A DNA stretch of 64,000 bases from UBA3937 sp050951585 (GTDB taxonomy: Bacteria > Bacillota > Peptococcia > DRI-13 > DTU073), in NCBI GenBank assembly GCA_050951585.1, contig JBMNJI010000002.1:6900-70899 (forward strand), in the 5' to 3' direction. The position numbers and the translations under genes were made by a program. Position 1 is the stretch's first letter, and the number at the start of each line of letters is the position of its first letter. Below the pieces are notes generated by a model. That model ran no database searches and was not told the origin of the DNA. It saw only the letters and a list, made by a program, of their open reading frames with translations. Positions 18,527 through 27,783 of this stretch are shown here, in pieces.

Positions 18527-19276
18527 TCACCTTCTGGCATTTTTTATTTGTTCGGGTGGCACCCCGGCCTTTTCCAAAACCCAGGCTCCATATTCCAAAG
18601 CCCCCACGCTTTCCGGAAAATGCGCGTCACTATTGACCAGAAAATCGACACCCCAAGCGGCCAGCTCCCTTACCGTTTGATAATCGGGGAATTTATGGCC
18701 GGTATTAATCTCCCAGCAGGTCCCCTTCGCCAGGCAAGCCTGCGCCGTTTCGGCCAGATCAATCGTCATTTTCAGCCCGGGATGACTGATTACCGGCGGC
18801 TCGTAGCGGTAGATTGCCTCCACTAAAGCTTTGGTATTATCATTGATTATTCTTCTGCACCGGCCCAAACCCGGGTAAACTTTAACAACACTATTTCCGA
18901 CAAGCCAAGGTATTTCGCTCACCTTGTCCGGCCGGATATAGGGATGCAAACCAACAATTATGTAGTCCAGTTCGCGCATTACTTTCCTGCTCACATCCAA
19001 CCTGCCGTCCCGGCTGATGACATTGGCCTCTACGGCGGTATAAAGGGTCAACTGCGGGTACTCTGCACGCAGCTGTTTCTGCACCTGCTTAATTTCCTCC
19101 CGCAGCTGCAATAAAAGATGCTCCGATTTAATACCCGTCCCGATATTACGCGGTCCATGCTCGGCAAAACCCAGCTCCTCCAATCCTCTTCCTGCCCCTG
19201 CTTCTGCCATTTCGCCAAGTGTTCCACGCCCGTCACTATAGGTGGTATGGAGATGATAATCGCCCCTGAATTCCAC
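18527..19276 (-). CDS. PHP-domain phosphoesterase
   Basis: A 249-residue PHP hydrolase. Metal-binding motifs: DYHLHTTYSDG at 6-16 (His8, His10), FAEHG, AVEANV, VGLHPY, ISHPG and NSDAHFPE near the C-terminus. PHP enzymes are histidinol phosphatases or nucleic-acid phosphoesterases; the motif set is complete so it should be active, but the substrate is unknown. It lies 86 bases upstream of rapZ, a common clostridial neighbour. Confidence 0.85.
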   Translation of the reverse strand: MEFRGDYHLHTTYSDGRGTLGEMAEAGAGRGLEELGFAEHGPRNIGTGIKSEHLLLQLREEIKQVQKQLRAEYPQLTLYTAVEANVISRDGRLDVSRKVMRELDYIIVGLHPYIRPDKVSEIPWLVGNSVVKVYPGLGRCRRIINDNTKALVEAIYRYEPPVISHPGLKMTIDLAETAQACLAKGTCWEINTGHKFPDYQTVRELAAWGVDFLVNSDAHFPESVGALEYGAWVLEKAGVPPEQIKNARR

Positions 19277-19336
19277 GTATACCCCTCCGTTTAGGCAAAA
19301 CCCTATTCTTTTCTTGTATTATTCTCCTCTCCGGGC

Positions 19337-19362
19337 AAAAAAAAATCCCCTTAGCAGGGATT
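19337..19362 (-). terminator. Intrinsic terminator after the Spo0E-like gene
   Basis: Minus strand AATCCC-loop-GGGATT stem followed by nine T. It closes the uvrC/Spo0E-like side and separates it from the PHP gene. Confidence 0.75.
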
Positions 19363-19431
19363 GTTACCAGTAACCAAGGGTTGGTGATCAAAAAGATGAA
19401 AATATGACGCTGAATATTTCAAGCAATTTTC

Positions 19432-19629
19432 TTATTGGGTCGAATACTTTTCCCGTAAGAAATTGACGATTACCTTGTCCAAAGTAATGCTGGCCTTGTA
19501 AATATCCTGAGAAGCCAGACTACATTTTTTGCCTTCTACCTGATAATGTTCTCCATAGGTCCCGTATAATTCTTTCCGTAAACGTTCCATTTCTGACAAT
19601 AACTGCTCCGAGTGCCCTCTCATCACCAT
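19432..19629 (-). CDS. Spo0E-like sporulation phosphatase family protein
   Basis: A 65-residue two-helix protein. The C-terminal pattern ASITLDKVIVNFLRE resembles the SxxLDxxI signature of Spo0E-like aspartyl-phosphate phosphatases, which remove phosphate from Spo0A and delay sporulation. The start at 19629 follows GAGGGGG by 5 bases; an in-frame ATG at 19623 is 11 bases away. Target phosphoprotein is inferred from the family. Confidence 0.7.
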   Translation of the reverse strand: MVMRGHSEQLLSEMERLRKELYGTYGEHYQVEGKKCSLASQDIYKASITLDKVIVNFLREKYSTQ

Positions 19630-19645
19630 ACCAACCCCCTCATCT

Positions 19646-19705
19646 TTATATTTCACATTTAAACTGCTTTTTTCTATACACTATAATTCGACTTTGCCTG
19701 TCCAT
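19646..19705 (-). CDS. Possible 19-residue leader peptide
   Basis: An ATG at 19705 is preceded by a near-ideal AAAGGAGG at a good distance and opens a frame of 19 codons (MDRQSRIIVYRKKQFKCEI) ending 16 bases before the Spo0E-like start. The peptide is basic. It may be a real small gene or leader, or a chance frame; only the ribosome site supports it. Confidence 0.3.
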   Translation of the reverse strand: MDRQSRIIVYRKKQFKCEI

Positions 19706-19761
19706 TTTCCTCCTTTTGGCATAAAAATATTTTTCATTTTTTTTATTTGCATACATATTCC

Positions 19762-21744
19762 TCATGCTTCATCAGATATCCGGAAAAAGTTCCATACCTG
19801 CCGGGCGGCGCTACGTCCTAAACCTTCTACTTTTTCGAGCTCTTCCAAAGAGGCCTGGCGGATTTTTTGTAAAGAAAGCCCGAAATATTTCAGGAGCGCG
19901 GCCTTCCTTTTTGGCCCTAAACCGGGAATATCGTCGAGGACTGAGGAAAGATTGCGTTTGCCCCGCAATAAACGGTGATAAGTAATGGCAAAACGGTGCG
20001 CTTCATCCCGAAGACGCTGTAAAAGATACAAACCCTGGGCATCGCGCGGCAGAATAAGCGGTTCTTCCCGCTCCTCCAGAAAAATCCACTCCTCCTGCTT
20101 GGCCAAACCGACGGCAGGAATCCGGGCATAGCCCAATTCCCTCATCACGGCTCGCGCCGCCGAAAGCTGCCCCTTGCCCCCATCCACAACCACTAAATCG
20201 GGGAGAGGGGTAAAACGCGGGTTCCCGTTCCGCGCATTCAGAAAACGGCGCCGAATCACCTCCGCCATACTGGCAAAATCGTCCGGTCCTTCCACCGTTT
20301 TAATCCTGAAGCGGCGATACGCTGAGGGATTGGCCCGTCCCGCCTCAAAAACCACCATCGAGGCCACCGCTTCCTGCCCCTGGATATTGGAGATATCGTA
20401 GCACTCCATCCGGTGCGGCGGCTCCGCCATTTGCAGATAGCCGGCCAGTTCCTGCAAGGCCTGTTCGTGATGCTTCCGCTTTTCCTCCCTGATGTTGTGC
20501 TCCCGCTGCAGATTTTCCCGGGCATTTTTCGCCGCTAGGGCCAATAACTCCTTTTTATGACCGCGCCGGGCCACCCTTAACACGACTTTACTGCCTCTTT
20601 TTTCCTTCAGCCAGGCTTCCACAAGCTCCTGCTCTCCTTGCTCGGTCAGCTTATTATGCTCTTCCTGGACCTCTTGTTCACTCCATTCCTCAGCTACCTC
20701 AGGCTTTTGCTCTTCCTTATAATCTATCGCTTCCGCCTCCGCCGCCTCAGGCTCTTTCTGTTCCTCAAGCCTTTCCGGAAGGATGATCTGCGGTGGAATA
20801 AATTCGGCGCGATGATAATACTGCTGCAAAAAAGCAAGCAGGATCTCCCGCCCCTCCATCTCCTGCACACCTTCAAGGAGGAAATAGTCACTGCCGGACA
20901 CTTTTCCGGCTCTGACAAAGAGAACCTGGACACAGGCTAACTGGGTTTCGCGGGCGTAATGCAAAACGTCATAATCCTCCTGACTGCCCGAAGAGACGAT
21001 CTTCTGTTTTTCGATGACTGTCTCTATCGCCTGCAGCTGATCACGCAATTCAGCCGCCTTTTCGAAATTCAGCTCTTCAGAGGCCTTCTGCATCCTTTTT
21101 TTCAGCTTTTTCGCCAGTGCTTCCTGCCGCCCCTCTAAAAAGAGGCAGACCTCGTCAATCATTTTCCGGTAATCCTCCGCGCTGATTAAGCCCTGACAAG
21201 GCGCGGCGCACCGTTTGATATGCGCATTCAGACAGGCCCGTTCCTGATGCTTAAAACTCGCCTGCTTGCACGAGCGCAGGGGAAAAACCCGCTTCAACAG
21301 CCTGAGCGTCTCATGGACAGCGGTGGCATTGGTGTATGGCCCAAAATAGCGGGAGCCGTCACGATGTACAGTCCGGGCAATCTCCAGCCGGGGGAATTTC
21401 TCCTGTACCGTAACCCTCAGATAGGGATAGTTTTTGTCATCCATCAACCGAATATTATACTTCGGCTTGTATTTTTTAATCAGGTTGCTCTCGAGGATAA
21501 GCGCTTCCACCTCAGAGTCCGTCACAATATATTCCAGATCCCGAATCCTCTTCACCAGGACCCGGGTCTTTGGAGCATTATTCTGCTGGCCGGAAAAATA
21601 GGACCTGACCCTGTTTTTCAGATTAATGGCCTTGCCCACATAAATAATCTTGCCCTGATCATCCTTAAACAGGTAAACCCCGGGCAGCGTAGGCAACAGC
21701 CTTAATTTTCCCTCCAACCGTGCCTCCACTTTTTCTTCCGGCAT
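19762..21744 (-). CDS. uvrC: Excinuclease ABC subunit C
   Basis: A 660-residue nuclease of nucleotide excision repair that cuts the damaged strand on both sides of a lesion. Order of domains: GIY-YIG nuclease (about 15-100, PGVYLFKD, IIYVGKA), Cys-rich part, UVR motif (about 208-242), RNase H-like C-terminal nuclease (MECYDISNIQG), and helix-hairpin-helix pair at the end. An acidic stretch at about 327-372 is inserted before the conserved LKEKRGSK segment; it is about 45 residues of mostly Glu, Gln, Ala. The start at 21744 is preceded by GGAGGGGGG at 9 bases. Confidence 0.95.
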   Translation of the reverse strand: MPEEKVEARLEGKLRLLPTLPGVYLFKDDQGKIIYVGKAINLKNRVRSYFSGQQNNAPKTRVLVKRIRDLEYIVTDSEVEALILESNLIKKYKPKYNIRLMDDKNYPYLRVTVQEKFPRLEIARTVHRDGSRYFGPYTNATAVHETLRLLKRVFPLRSCKQASFKHQERACLNAHIKRCAAPCQGLISAEDYRKMIDEVCLFLEGRQEALAKKLKKRMQKASEELNFEKAAELRDQLQAIETVIEKQKIVSSGSQEDYDVLHYARETQLACVQVLFVRAGKVSGSDYFLLEGVQEMEGREILLAFLQQYYHRAEFIPPQIILPERLEEQKEPEAAEAEAIDYKEEQKPEVAEEWSEQEVQEEHNKLTEQGEQELVEAWLKEKRGSKVVLRVARRGHKKELLALAAKNARENLQREHNIREEKRKHHEQALQELAGYLQMAEPPHRMECYDISNIQGQEAVASMVVFEAGRANPSAYRRFRIKTVEGPDDFASMAEVIRRRFLNARNGNPRFTPLPDLVVVDGGKGQLSAARAVMRELGYARIPAVGLAKQEEWIFLEEREEPLILPRDAQGLYLLQRLRDEAHRFAITYHRLLRGKRNLSSVLDDIPGLGPKRKAALLKYFGLSLQKIRQASLEELEKVEGLGRSAARQVWNFFRISDEA

Positions 21745-21854
21745 CCTCCTAATCCCCCCTCCGCATCCTATCTCCAAGTCACGCTCTACTGCCAGATACC
21801 ATCATCGCCATCGATGCACTACTTGTACTCCTTATCCAATCTCCAATCCCCACC

Positions 21855-21897
21855 TTACTGCCGGTCCGACAGGGCTTCCCGCAGACGCCTTCCGGTT
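21855..21897 (-). repeat. Diverged copy of the uvrA 3' end
   Basis: The 43 bases here resemble the last 43 bases of uvrA at 21924-21966 at roughly three of four positions, in the same orientation. Both end in TAA; the copy reads TGRRLREALSDRQ-stop against TGQYLRKVLPDLQ-stop in the real gene. It lies in the 179-base gap between uvrC and uvrA. Confidence 0.5.
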
Positions 21898-21923
21898 CCC
21901 GTAGTTCACGATCTCCCCTTTTC

Positions 21924-24752
21924 TTACTGCAAGTCCGGCAGGACCTTCCGCAGATACTGTCCCGTGTAGCTGACCGGATTCCGGGCAATCTCCTCCGGTG
22001 TCCCTACGGCAATGATCTGACCGCCCTTATCCCCGCCTTCGGGTCCCAGATCAAGGCAATAATCCGCCGTCTTAATCACATCAAGATTATGCTCAATCAC
22101 CACGACCGTATCACCGTTGTCCACCAGCTGTTCCAACACCTTCAGCAGCTTATGGATATCGGCAATATGCAAGCCGGTTGTGGGTTCGTCCAGGATATAG
22201 AGCGTCTTTCCGGTAGAACGCCGGCTTAACTCTGTCGCCAGCTTCACCCGCTGTGCCTCGCCGCCCGAGAGGGTTGTGGCCGACTGCCCCAGCCGGATAT
22301 AGCCTAAACCCACATCCTGCATGGTTTTCAGTTTACGGTAGATCTTCGGCTGGTTCCGGAAAAACTCCGCCGCCTCATCTACCGTCATATCCAGGACCTG
22401 GGCGATGGATTTTCCTTTGTATTTTACCTCCAGCGTTTCCCGGTTATATCTCTTCCCTTTGCAGACCTCGCAAGGCACATAGACATCCGGCAGAAAATGC
22501 ATTTCAATCTTGATAATCCCGTCCCCGGTGCAGGCCTCGCAGCGGCCGCCCCGCACATTAAAGCTGAACCTGCCCGCCTTATATCCTCTCATGCGGGCTT
22601 CGGGGGTCTGCGCATAAACCTCCCTGATGGAGTCAAACACCCCGGTATACGTGGCGGGATTAGAACGCGGTGTCCGCCCAATCGGCGACTGGTCAATATT
22701 AATGACCTTATCCAGATACTCCACTCCTTCAATCTTATCGTGCGCCCCGCCTTTGGCGCGGGCCCTGTTTAACTCATGGGCCAGCGTTTTGTAGAGAATC
22801 TCGTTGATTAACGAACTTTTCCCGGAACCCGAAACTCCGGTAATACAGGTAAAAACATTTAACGGCAGCGCCGCGTCAATATTCTTCAGATTGTTCTCCC
22901 GCGCCCCTTTGATTACCAGCCACTTACCGTTGGGCTTTTTCCGCACGGCAGGCACAGGAATCGCTTTCCGTCCGCTCAAATATGCGCCGGTGACCGACCC
23001 TTCCGCCTGCCTGATCTCTTCCACTGTCCCCTGCGCCACCACTTCCCCACCGTGCACTCCGGCCCCCGGGCCAATATCGATGATATGGTCGGCCGCATAC
23101 ATCATCTCTTCGTCATGTTCGACCACCAAGACAGTGTTTCCCAGATCCCGCAACGATTCCAGGGTTTTGATCAACCTGTTGTTATCGCGCTGATGCAGGC
23201 CAATAGATGGTTCGTCCAAAATATATAACACCCCGACCAGGCTTGAGCCGATCTGGGTGGCCAGCCTGATACGCTGTGCCTCCCCGCCGGATAAAGTACC
23301 GGCCGCACGATGCAGCGTCACATAATCAAGCCCCACATTCACCAGAAAGCCTAACCGTTGACGGATCTCCTTTAGTATTTGGCGGGCAATATACTGTTCC
23401 CGCTCCGTCAACTGCAGGGAGCAGATAAAGTCCAGGGCTTCCCCTACCGAAAGGCTCGTCACCTCCCAGATATTCCTGCCCTGAATGGTCACCGCCAGGC
23501 TTTCCTCCCGTAGTCTCGCGCCTTTGCAGCGCGGGCAGGGAATACTGCTCATATATGATTCGATATCCTGACGGGCGTAATCCGACTGCGTCTCCCGATG
23601 CCGCCGCTCTAGCGTGGGAATAACCCCTTCGTAAGTAGAATCAAATACCCGTAAATCACCATTGCTGTTGCAATAGCGAAAACGAATCTTTTCATTGCCT
23701 GTCCCGTACAAAATCAGCTGCTTTTCCTCCGCGGTCAAATCACGGAAGGGCTTCGTCATGGAAATATCATGCTGTTTGGTCACCGCCCCCAGCATCCCTT
23801 GATACCATAAAGCCGTCGGTCTGTTCCAGGGCTGGATTGCTCCTTCCTCCAGCGACTTTCCGGTATCCGGGATGACCAAATCGGGATCAATCTCCATCTT
23901 CATCCCCAGCCCGCTACACTCCGGACAGGCTCCATAGGGATTATTGAAAGAAAACATCCGCGGCGTAATTTCCTCAAAACTGATTCCGCAATCCACACAG
24001 GCAAAATTCTCACTGAAGAGGATTTCCTCCTGGCCCATAATATCGGCGGTGACAAGCCCCCCGGCCAGCTTCATGGCCATCTCCAGCGAATCAGCCAGGC
24101 GTTTTTCCTGCCCGGGACGAATGATAATCCGGTCGACAACCACCTCAATGGTGTGCTTCTTATTCTTGTCCAGCTTAAACTCTTCAGTGGCTTCCCGTAT
24201 TTCCCCATCGACCCGCACCCGGACGTACCCGTCCTTGCGAATCTGCTCGAACACCTTCTGGTATTCCCCTTTGCGTCCTCTCACCAAAGGTGCCAGAATC
24301 TGCAGGCGTGTTCCTTCCGGATAGGTCAGCAATTGGTCAACAATCTGCTCCACCGTCTGTTGCTTAATCGGCTGTCCGCATTTATAGCAGTGCACCCGGC
24401 CAATCCGCGCATAAAGCAGCCGCAGATAATCATAAATCTCGGTTACGGTGCCCACCGTAGAACGGGGGTTGTTGCTGGTGGTTTTCTGATCAATGGAAAT
24501 GGCCGGCGACAAGCCCCCGATAAAATCCACATCGGGCTTATCCATCTGCCCCAAAAACTGCCGGGCGTAAGCGGACAAAGACTCCACATACCGCCGCTGA
24601 CCCTCGGCATAAATCGTATCAAAGGCCAGTGATGATTTGCCGGAGCCGCTTAGCCCCGTAAGCACTACCAGCTTGTCCCGCGGTATCTCCAGATTAATAT
24701 TTTTTAAATTATGGGAGCGTGCCCCCCGAATAATAATTTTATCTGTTGCCAT
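21924..24752 (-). CDS. uvrA: Excinuclease ABC subunit A
   Basis: A 942-residue damage-recognition ATPase with two ABC modules. Walker A GLSGSGKS is at 33-40 and a second GVSGSGKS is near 640; two LSGGEAQR signatures and two zinc-finger regions (CYKCG, CVDCG / CPECS, CEACT / CEVC) are seen. It loads UvrB on damaged DNA. Together with uvrC and uvrB the full excision set is within 7.4 kb. No SOS box was recognised upstream. Confidence 0.98.
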   Translation of the reverse strand: MATDKIIIRGARSHNLKNINLEIPRDKLVVLTGLSGSGKSSLAFDTIYAEGQRRYVESLSAYARQFLGQMDKPDVDFIGGLSPAISIDQKTTSNNPRSTVGTVTEIYDYLRLLYARIGRVHCYKCGQPIKQQTVEQIVDQLLTYPEGTRLQILAPLVRGRKGEYQKVFEQIRKDGYVRVRVDGEIREATEEFKLDKNKKHTIEVVVDRIIIRPGQEKRLADSLEMAMKLAGGLVTADIMGQEEILFSENFACVDCGISFEEITPRMFSFNNPYGACPECSGLGMKMEIDPDLVIPDTGKSLEEGAIQPWNRPTALWYQGMLGAVTKQHDISMTKPFRDLTAEEKQLILYGTGNEKIRFRYCNSNGDLRVFDSTYEGVIPTLERRHRETQSDYARQDIESYMSSIPCPRCKGARLREESLAVTIQGRNIWEVTSLSVGEALDFICSLQLTEREQYIARQILKEIRQRLGFLVNVGLDYVTLHRAAGTLSGGEAQRIRLATQIGSSLVGVLYILDEPSIGLHQRDNNRLIKTLESLRDLGNTVLVVEHDEEMMYAADHIIDIGPGAGVHGGEVVAQGTVEEIRQAEGSVTGAYLSGRKAIPVPAVRKKPNGKWLVIKGARENNLKNIDAALPLNVFTCITGVSGSGKSSLINEILYKTLAHELNRARAKGGAHDKIEGVEYLDKVINIDQSPIGRTPRSNPATYTGVFDSIREVYAQTPEARMRGYKAGRFSFNVRGGRCEACTGDGIIKIEMHFLPDVYVPCEVCKGKRYNRETLEVKYKGKSIAQVLDMTVDEAAEFFRNQPKIYRKLKTMQDVGLGYIRLGQSATTLSGGEAQRVKLATELSRRSTGKTLYILDEPTTGLHIADIHKLLKVLEQLVDNGDTVVVIEHNLDVIKTADYCLDLGPEGGDKGGQIIAVGTPEEIARNPVSYTGQYLRKVLPDLQ

Positions 24753-24795
24753 TCTCTTTCTTCCCGCCTTCTTAATCTGTGTGACAATAACCTGC

Positions 24796-25116
24796 CTACT
24801 GCACTACCACCGCTGTACCCGAAGCAGTGACCATGAGCATATTGCCCCCTTGCCCCAATACTTCGTAATCGATATCCACGCCTACCACGGCATTACCACC
24901 AATCATTTCAGCCCGCTTTGCCAGTTCTTCCAAAGCCTTATTGCGTGCTTCAATCAGTTCTCCTTCATAAGAACCCGACCTGCCGCCGAAAAAATTCGTT
25001 AAACCTGCGGCAAAATCCTTCAGAAAATTAACACCGGTGATCACCTCACCAAAAACGACCCCTTTATACTCGATAATTCTTTTCCCTTCGATACCTGGTG
25101 TTGTCGTAATAATCAT
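24796..25116 (-). CDS. YbjQ-family protein (heavy-metal-binding domain family)
   Basis: A 106-residue protein of the YbjQ/UPF0145 family: N-terminal MIITTTPGIEGKRI, central GGRSGSYEGEL, and C-terminal GGNAVVGVDIDYE. The family forms pentamers; its function is not established although it is sometimes annotated as metal binding. AAGGGGG precedes the ATG at 25116. It sits between uvrA and uvrB, which are usually adjacent. Confidence 0.9.
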   Translation of the reverse strand: MIITTTPGIEGKRIIEYKGVVFGEVITGVNFLKDFAAGLTNFFGGRSGSYEGELIEARNKALEELAKRAEMIGGNAVVGVDIDYEVLGQGGNMLMVTASGTAVVVQ

Positions 25117-25182
25117 TTTTACAGCCCCCTTTTTCATATTTTCCGTTTATGCTCTTCTGTTGCCTCTTCGCATTGTCTGTTT

Positions 25183-27159
25183 TTAGCCCAACTCGGCTTT
25201 CAGCTCGATCAACAAGTCGCGCAGTTCGGCTGCCCGCTCGAATTCCAGCCCCCGGGCCGCTTCCTTCATCTCTTTCTCCAAACGCCGCACCAGCTTTTTC
25301 AGTTCTTCCTTCGGCATCCTGCCCGGATCAAGCTTGTACTCCTCCTGTGTTTCCGCGGCTAAAGTCGCTTCAATGACATCCCGCACCCCTTTTTGCACGG
25401 TCTGCGGAATAATCCCGTGTTCTTCATTAAAAGCCTGCTGAATCTTGCGGCGGCGGTTCGTCTCGTCAATCGCCTTCCGCATGGAGTCCGTGAGCACATC
25501 GGCATACATGATGACCTGCCCGTGGACATTACGGGCGGCCCGCCCAATCGTCTGAATCAGTGACCGTTCCGAGCGCAGGAACCCTTCCTTATCCGCATCC
25601 AGAATCGCCACCAGCGATACTTCAGGCAAATCCAAGCCTTCCCGCAGTAAGTTAATCCCCACCAGCACGTCAAACACACCCAGACGCAAATCACGGATAA
25701 TCTGCATGCGCTCCAGGGTTTTGATCTCCGAATGAAGATACCGGACTTTGATGCCCATTTCCCGCAAATAATCGGTTAAATCCTCGGCCATCTTCTTGGT
25801 CAGCGTGGTAATCAACACCCGTTCCTGCCGGTCCACCCTGTTTTTGAGCTCCTCAAGCAGATTATCCATCTGCCCTTTGATCGGTCGGACAAAGATCTCC
25901 GGATCAAGGAGTCCGGTAGGCCGGATGATCTGTTCCACCACCGCTCCGCTCCTGGATAATTCGTATTCCCCGGGGGTCGCCGAAAGACAGACCACTTGCC
26001 CAATCCTTTGCTCAAACTCATTAAAGCGCAAGGGGCGGTTATCCAGTGCCGAGGGCAGCCGGAAACCGTGCTCGACCAGTGTCTCCTTCCGTGAACGATC
26101 CCCCACGTACATCGCCCCGATTTGCGGAATTGTCGCATGGGATTCATCAATCATCACGAGAAAATCGGGCGGGAAAAAATCCAGCAGCGTATAAGGACTT
26201 TCGCCCGGTTTCCGCCCCGTTAAATGCCGCGAATAATTCTCAATCCCCGTGCAAAAACCCACCTCCCGGATCATTTCCAGGTCGTAGCGCGTTCTTTGCT
26301 CCAGTCTTTGGGCTTCGAGCAGTTTGTTTTGCCGGTTGAGAACAGCAAGCCGCTCTTCTAGCTCCTCTTCAATCGTGGCAATGGCCCGCTCCCTGATTTC
26401 CTTGCCTGTCACATAATGGCTTGCCGGAAAAATCATTACATGATTCCGCTGGGCCAGCACTTCCCCGGTGAGGGTATCTACTTCCACGATCCGCTCAATC
26501 TCATCGCCAAAGAGCTCTACCCGGATTGCTTTTTCCCCGTAGGAAACAGGGAATATTTCCACCACATCGCCCCGGACCCGAAAGGTGCCGCGGGTAAAAT
26601 TCAGGTCATTGCGGTCATATTGAATATCGGTCAGACGCCTCAATATAAAATCCCGTTCCACCGTCTGTCCCTGCCGTAAGGAAAGGGACTGATCCCGGTA
26701 TTCCTCCGGTGAGCCCAAACCATAGATACACGACACACTGGCTACAACAATCACGTCCCGCCGTTCAAAGAGCGCGGCCGTCGCGGAATGACGGAGCTTT
26801 TCAATCTCCTCGTTAATCGAAGAATCTTTTTCGATATAGGTATCGCTGGACGGCACATATGCCTCCGGCTGATAATAGTCGTAATAACTGACGAAATACT
26901 CTACCGCATTATCCGGAAAAAACTCCTTAAACTCACTGCACAACTGGGCCGCCAGCGTTTTATTATGGGCAATGACCAGCGTAGGCCGTTGCACCCGCTG
27001 GATAACCTGTGCCATAGTATATGTTTTGCCTGTCCCGGTCGCCCCCAGCAGCACTTGCAGCGGCATCCCCTTCTCCAGATTCCCGGCAAGAGCCTCAATC
27101 GCCCTGGGTTGATCCCCCCGGGGCCGGTATTCGGAAACCAGATTGAATTTTTGCTCCAT
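25183..27159 (-). CDS. uvrB: Excinuclease ABC subunit B
   Basis: A 658-residue damage-verification helicase. Walker A GATGTGKT at 39-46, the beta-hairpin region YYDYYQPEAYVP, DEXH-type DESH, helicase motif VI QTIGRAARN, and a C-terminal UVR motif (ELKKLVRRLEKEM onward) that binds UvrC. The ATG at 27159 gives the usual MEQKFNLVSEY start. Two TATAAT-like boxes lie upstream at 27221-27226 and further in, divergent from the plus-strand cassette. Confidence 0.98.
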   Translation of the reverse strand: MEQKFNLVSEYRPRGDQPRAIEALAGNLEKGMPLQVLLGATGTGKTYTMAQVIQRVQRPTLVIAHNKTLAAQLCSEFKEFFPDNAVEYFVSYYDYYQPEAYVPSSDTYIEKDSSINEEIEKLRHSATAALFERRDVIVVASVSCIYGLGSPEEYRDQSLSLRQGQTVERDFILRRLTDIQYDRNDLNFTRGTFRVRGDVVEIFPVSYGEKAIRVELFGDEIERIVEVDTLTGEVLAQRNHVMIFPASHYVTGKEIRERAIATIEEELEERLAVLNRQNKLLEAQRLEQRTRYDLEMIREVGFCTGIENYSRHLTGRKPGESPYTLLDFFPPDFLVMIDESHATIPQIGAMYVGDRSRKETLVEHGFRLPSALDNRPLRFNEFEQRIGQVVCLSATPGEYELSRSGAVVEQIIRPTGLLDPEIFVRPIKGQMDNLLEELKNRVDRQERVLITTLTKKMAEDLTDYLREMGIKVRYLHSEIKTLERMQIIRDLRLGVFDVLVGINLLREGLDLPEVSLVAILDADKEGFLRSERSLIQTIGRAARNVHGQVIMYADVLTDSMRKAIDETNRRRKIQQAFNEEHGIIPQTVQKGVRDVIEATLAAETQEEYKLDPGRMPKEELKKLVRRLEKEMKEAARGLEFERAAELRDLLIELKAELG

Positions 27160-27256
27160 ATCTCTTCACTTCCGTTTGCTACAATATAAATAATATAATG
27201 TGGTACCTAAGCAATGGTATATTATATCATACATCAGAATACAATAGTAAATGGCT

Positions 27257-27274
27257 GTGGTCACCGTGGTCACC
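27257..27274 (+). repeat. Tandem 9-base repeat in front of the cassette promoter
   Basis: GTGGTCACC occurs twice head to tail, ending exactly one base before the -35. A likely operator for autoregulation by the first protein; this role is inference. Confidence 0.5.
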
Positions 27275-27303
27275 TTGACTACTGTGGCTACATATTATAT
27301 AAT
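27275..27303 (+). promoter_or_regulatory. Promoter of the toxin-antitoxin-like cassette
   Basis: TTGACT (27275-27280), 17-base spacer, TATAAT (27298-27303). A near-consensus vegetative promoter, 46 bases before the chosen start. Confidence 0.75.
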
Positions 27304-27348
27304 GAAAGTGAGGTTATTGGTATGAATTTTGATAAGGAGGAAAAGAAT

Positions 27349-27783
27349 ATGTCAATTTCCATACCACAATACAATATTCGAGAAACAAAAATGCGCTATT
27401 CAGAGCTCAACAATATCGCCCTAAAAGGTATCGAAGTAATTACTTATAATGCCAACAACGAAACAGAAAAAGTATCTCACATCAAGACAGCCTATCTCGA
27501 CAAACTCTTAAACAGTCTTTCTTTTGCCCCTTCAGAAGAACTTGATGAAGAACTAGGAATATATACTGTTTCACTCAACGAAATTGATCTTTATGGTGAG
27601 GGAAATACTCTTGAAGCGGCTATTGAAGATCTGATTGATAGTATTATTCAGTATCTCGTAATCTATGTCGAAAAAATTGACCTTTTTTCAAAAGTCGAAT
27701 CAGAAACAAAACAGCTGTATCTGTTAAAACTCCTTAGGTGTAACGGTGATCGAAAAATGATTAAGAAAGTGATTGGTTACTGA
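27349..27783 (+). CDS. Putative antitoxin with Phd-like N-terminus and HicB-like C-terminus
   Basis: A 144-residue acidic protein, first of two plus-strand genes. Residues about 8-45 (IRETKMRYSELNNIA, then GIEVIT) resemble Phd/YefM antitoxins, which bind DNA and the toxin. Residues about 70-103 (LGIYTVSLNEIDLYGEGNTLEAA in parts) resemble the HicB fold. AAGGAGG lies 8 bases before the ATG at 27349; an ATG at 27322 with GAGG is the alternative and would add 9 residues. The stop overlaps the next ATG (TGATG), so translation is coupled. The antitoxin role is inferred from these weak resemblances, size and gene order; no search was possible. Confidence 0.55.
   Translation: MSISIPQYNIRETKMRYSELNNIALKGIEVITYNANNETEKVSHIKTAYLDKLLNSLSFAPSEELDEELGIYTVSLNEIDLYGEGNTLEAAIEDLIDSIIQYLVIYVEKIDLFSKVESETKQLYLLKLLRCNGDRKMIKKVIGY

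Noticed and set aside
21779..21988. 69-codon frame in the uvrA-uvrC gap
   Set aside because: Made of the degenerate uvrA-tail copy and the antisense-frame end of uvrA; no start signal.
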